Origin: Gymnorhina tibicen
Lineage: Eukaryota; Chordata; Aves; Passeriformes; Artamidae
Assembly: GCA_013399875.1 (NCBI GenBank)
Contig: VXAZ01018004.1
Coordinates: 904,607-968,606, forward strand
Length of the DNA: 64,000 nucleotides
Direction of reading: 5' to 3'
In this document: in pieces, positions 61,739-64,000 of the stretch
How the letters are laid out: each line of letters opens with the position of its first letter
Numbering within the stretch: the first letter of the stretch is position 1
Made by a program: the position numbers and the translations under genes
Notes under the pieces: model-generated
Told to the model about the DNA's origin: nothing
Seen by the model: only the letters and a program-made list of their open reading frames with translations
The model's database searches: none

Positions 61739-62452
61739 TGCTGAAAAGTAGTGCCGCAAAAAGGCACCTGGGGGTCCTGGTCAATGGCAAGCTGAACATG
61801 AGTCAGCAGTGCCCTGGCAGCCAGGAGAGCCAACCCTGTCCTGGGGGGCATTAGGCACAGCATCACCAGCCGGGCAAGGGAGGGGATTGTCCCCTCTGCT
61901 CTGCACTGGGGCGGCCTCACCTCGAGTGCTGGGGGCAGTTTTGGGTGCCACAATAAAAGAAAGGTAGTGAACTATTAGAGAGTGTCCAAAGGAGGGCAAC
62001 TAAGATGGTGAAGGATCTGGAGGGGAAACCATATGAGGAGTGGCTGAGGTCACTTGGTCTGTTCAGCCTGGAGAAGAGGAGACTGAGGACAGACCTCATT
62101 GCAGTTGCAACTTCCTTGTGAGAGGGAAAGGAGGGGCAGGCACTGATCTCTTCTCTCTGGTGACCAGTGACAGGACCCGAGAGAGTGGCCTGAAGTTGTG
62201 TCAGGGGAGATTTAGGTTGGGTATTAGAAAATGGTTCTTCACACAGAGGGTGGCTGGGCACTGGAACAGGCTCCCCCGGGGGAGCAGTCACAGCACCAAG
62301 CCTGACGGAGTTCAAGAAGCGTTTGGGCAATGGTCTCAGGCACATGGTGTGACCCTTGGGGATGTGGCTGTGCAGAGCCAGGAGTTGGACTTGTTGATCC
62401 TTGAGGATCCCTTCCAACTCAGCATATTCTGTGATTCTGTGATTCAGTGATA
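61739..62452 (+). mobile_element. CR1 LINE, longest copy in the window, 5'-truncated
   Basis: About 710 bases of CR1 on the + strand. It starts in the end of the reverse-transcriptase frame (GGCACCTGGGGGTCCTGGTC, AAGCTGAACATGAGTCAGCA, TTAGGCACAGCATCACCAGC) and continues through the 3' untranslated blocks (TGTTCAGCCTGGAGAAGAGG, AGGGGAGATTTAGGTTGG, CACAGAGGGTGGCTGGGCAC). It finishes with AGGATCCCTTCCAACTCAGC and three tail octamers of the ATTCTGTG type (62426-62449), the last one mutated. The octamer tail is the hallmark of a complete CR1 3' end. The frame is broken by small indels. The 166-codon minus-strand and 136-codon plus-strand open frames here are repeat artefacts. Confidence 0.98.
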
Positions 62453-64000
62453 CTGGTAGGGATACAATACAGATGCTTAATATAATATTTAGCTTGTATT
62501 AGATTTAATTAGAATAAGCCATTGGAACTTTTATTTTCCACAAAACTCTTCAAAAAAAAAGGGCACTTTTCAGAAGCAAGCCTTCCACAGAAGGGATAAA
62601 ATAATTTGGGAATAAGATCATTTGTTCAGTTTCTATAGGAAACTTCAAACCCAAGACTAAGTTTCTTGGCTCAGCCCTTGTCTTCTTATTCTCCCAGGCC
62701 ACTTGCTCATTGTCATCTCTAGTGGGAGTCAAGCAGTCTTGGGAGCCAGGACTTCCAGCACAGGGAATTCTTGAAACAGTGACCTGCAAGATGCCTCTGT
62801 GGGAGGACTTTCCTGGAACTGCAGTCCCTAGAGACCTCAGGATTCATGATGTGGAGGCAGTCCAGATGGCAGGACTGCCTGGAGACACTGCAGGCTTTGT
62901 TCCCTTTCAGGTCACCAGCCAAGCTGGCAGGAAACCTGGCAGGCTTTTGATAGGACCTGCCCCTCTTGCAGCCAAGTCATATATTGATTGTTGCCCTGTT
63001 GTCTGTTCTGGTGTTTTGTTGTGTTTTGACCAGGAAATCTATTTTGGGACCTGAAATCCTTTCCAAAAAAGAGGTTCATTTATATATGGAAGTTTCCACA
63101 AAATTTTCCGGTTTTCGTGAATTGATATTGTACCCCAAACCCTACCAAACTTGTTTTTATCTGTTCCTAGAATGGATAGCTGAATGACCATCAGTTACAG
63201 TTCTCAATAGGGAAAGGCCAGTTTCAAAAACTCTCTTTTGATCTGTCTGGAAGTTAGGCAGAAAGTAAAATCTGGGTCTGATGCTGTCTGTACAGATGTG
63301 TCTGTCTGATATCAAAATACTGACCTTTACTGATAAGGTTTCTTTCTGATGCTACCTTAAGTTTTCACACAAAAGCTAGCCCTCAATTTTCCTAATTTAA
63401 CTTTCATATCTACTTTTTCCCCCCTCTTCTCTGTATTTATAATGTTACACACAGACACACACTTTTTTTACTAAGACATGGCACTACTTCTACTTGAAGT
63501 TAGAGGTCAGACCTCTAGTTGTATAGTCTCCAAGACATGAATTTCAGGAAAGCCATAGATTTGGGTTTTTTATTTGTTTGTTTTCATGAGTGCTAATGAA
63601 GTTTTAAAGGTAACGTAGTATGTCTAGCAACTTTGGGATTTTCCCAAATATGCGAGTGTAAGGGAGTGATAGCTTCCTTTTGTGAAATTGTCTTTGTAGA
63701 GGTGACTTCTAGACCAAAAGCAAACCGTATCTGATGCTTAGTGGTGCTGTGATGCTTTGCCAAAATAGATGTTGGAAATGGGTTTTGTCGATTGCCAGAG
63801 GGAAAAAGTACCCAACTGACATTTAACTAAAACTTGTGCTGCTGTTGCAAAAAAGGTGATAGGCAACATGTTTTTAACAAACTTCAGAAAGATGACATCA
63901 GTGATCAATATTTGACAATGAAATTGTTTCATTGCTTGTTTCACTGAGCAAGTCTTTGCAATGCCAGAGAGATTAATATTAAGACATTATAATTATAATT
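62453..64000. other. Non-coding stretch to the window end
   Basis: No gene, RNA gene or transposon recognised. A moderately GC-rich block at 62690-62980 is open for 114 codons on the + strand but has no family resemblance or splice context. Confidence 0.55.

Noticed and set aside
61735..62450. Frames of 72-166 codons on both strands
   Set aside because: All fall inside the CR1 LINE; the plus-strand reverse-transcriptase remnant is only a short, broken C-terminus.
1..64000. CRISPR arrays, operons, tRNA, rRNA, or prokaryotic mobile elements
   Set aside because: No regularly spaced repeats, no ribosome-binding-site-led gene clusters, no B-box or cloverleaf that I could find; the repeats are of vertebrate type.

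Overview
The window is vertebrate nuclear DNA and almost certainly avian. Five 5'-truncated CR1 LINE copies, two LTRs of ERVL-like bird type, and a nuclear copy of mitochondrial cox1 whose readable peptide ([10 protein letters not shown]...) has the bird/fish rather than the mammalian wording all point the same way. There is no bacterial or phage architecture: no operons, no long open reading frames outside repeats, and AT-rich sequence closed by stops in all frames. I see no complete protein-coding gene. The window reads as a gene-poor stretch, intergenic or the inside of very large introns, with one CpG-island promoter near its left end.

Layout. 1-2.86 kb is non-coding with a GAAT microsatellite. 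About 2.87-3.17 kb is a reverse-strand cox1 NUMT, roughly 0.4 kb upstream of a CpG island (about 3.59-4.76 kb). The island is broken by a 92-base run of N and carries a consensus splice donor at 3714/3715, so it probably holds a non-coding or leader first exon on the + strand. 4.86-10.58 kb is unremarkable. An LTR-like element lies at 10.58-10.99 kb. A minus-strand ERVL-type solo LTR of about 1 kb, with an expanded purine tract inside it, lies at 16.93-17.94 kb. A diverged direct repeat of about 170 bp occurs at 18.2 and 20.5 kb, on either side of a CR1 at 19.67-20.12 kb. An ERVL LTR fragment sits at 24.67-24.81 kb. 25-41 kb has no recognisable gene or element. Three CR1s cluster at 41.3-46.1 kb, one of them an old L3-like copy. 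A possible but unidentified coding exon lies at 53741-53894, and a long CR1 at 61.74-62.45 kb.

Sequence-level curiosities include a perfect 12-bp-arm hairpin at 54.0 kb, two strong G-quadruplex motifs, a cluster of NFI half-sites at 60.3 kb, and a palindromic TAAT-rich block at 16.46 kb.

If the CpG island promoter and the 53.7 kb exon belong together, most of the window is one very large first intron transcribed on the + strand, but nothing here proves that link. All five CR1s also lie on the + strand, which is not what one expects inside a sense-strand gene. I found no evidence for a new biological system. Repeat and NUMT identities come from recognition, not from a database search.
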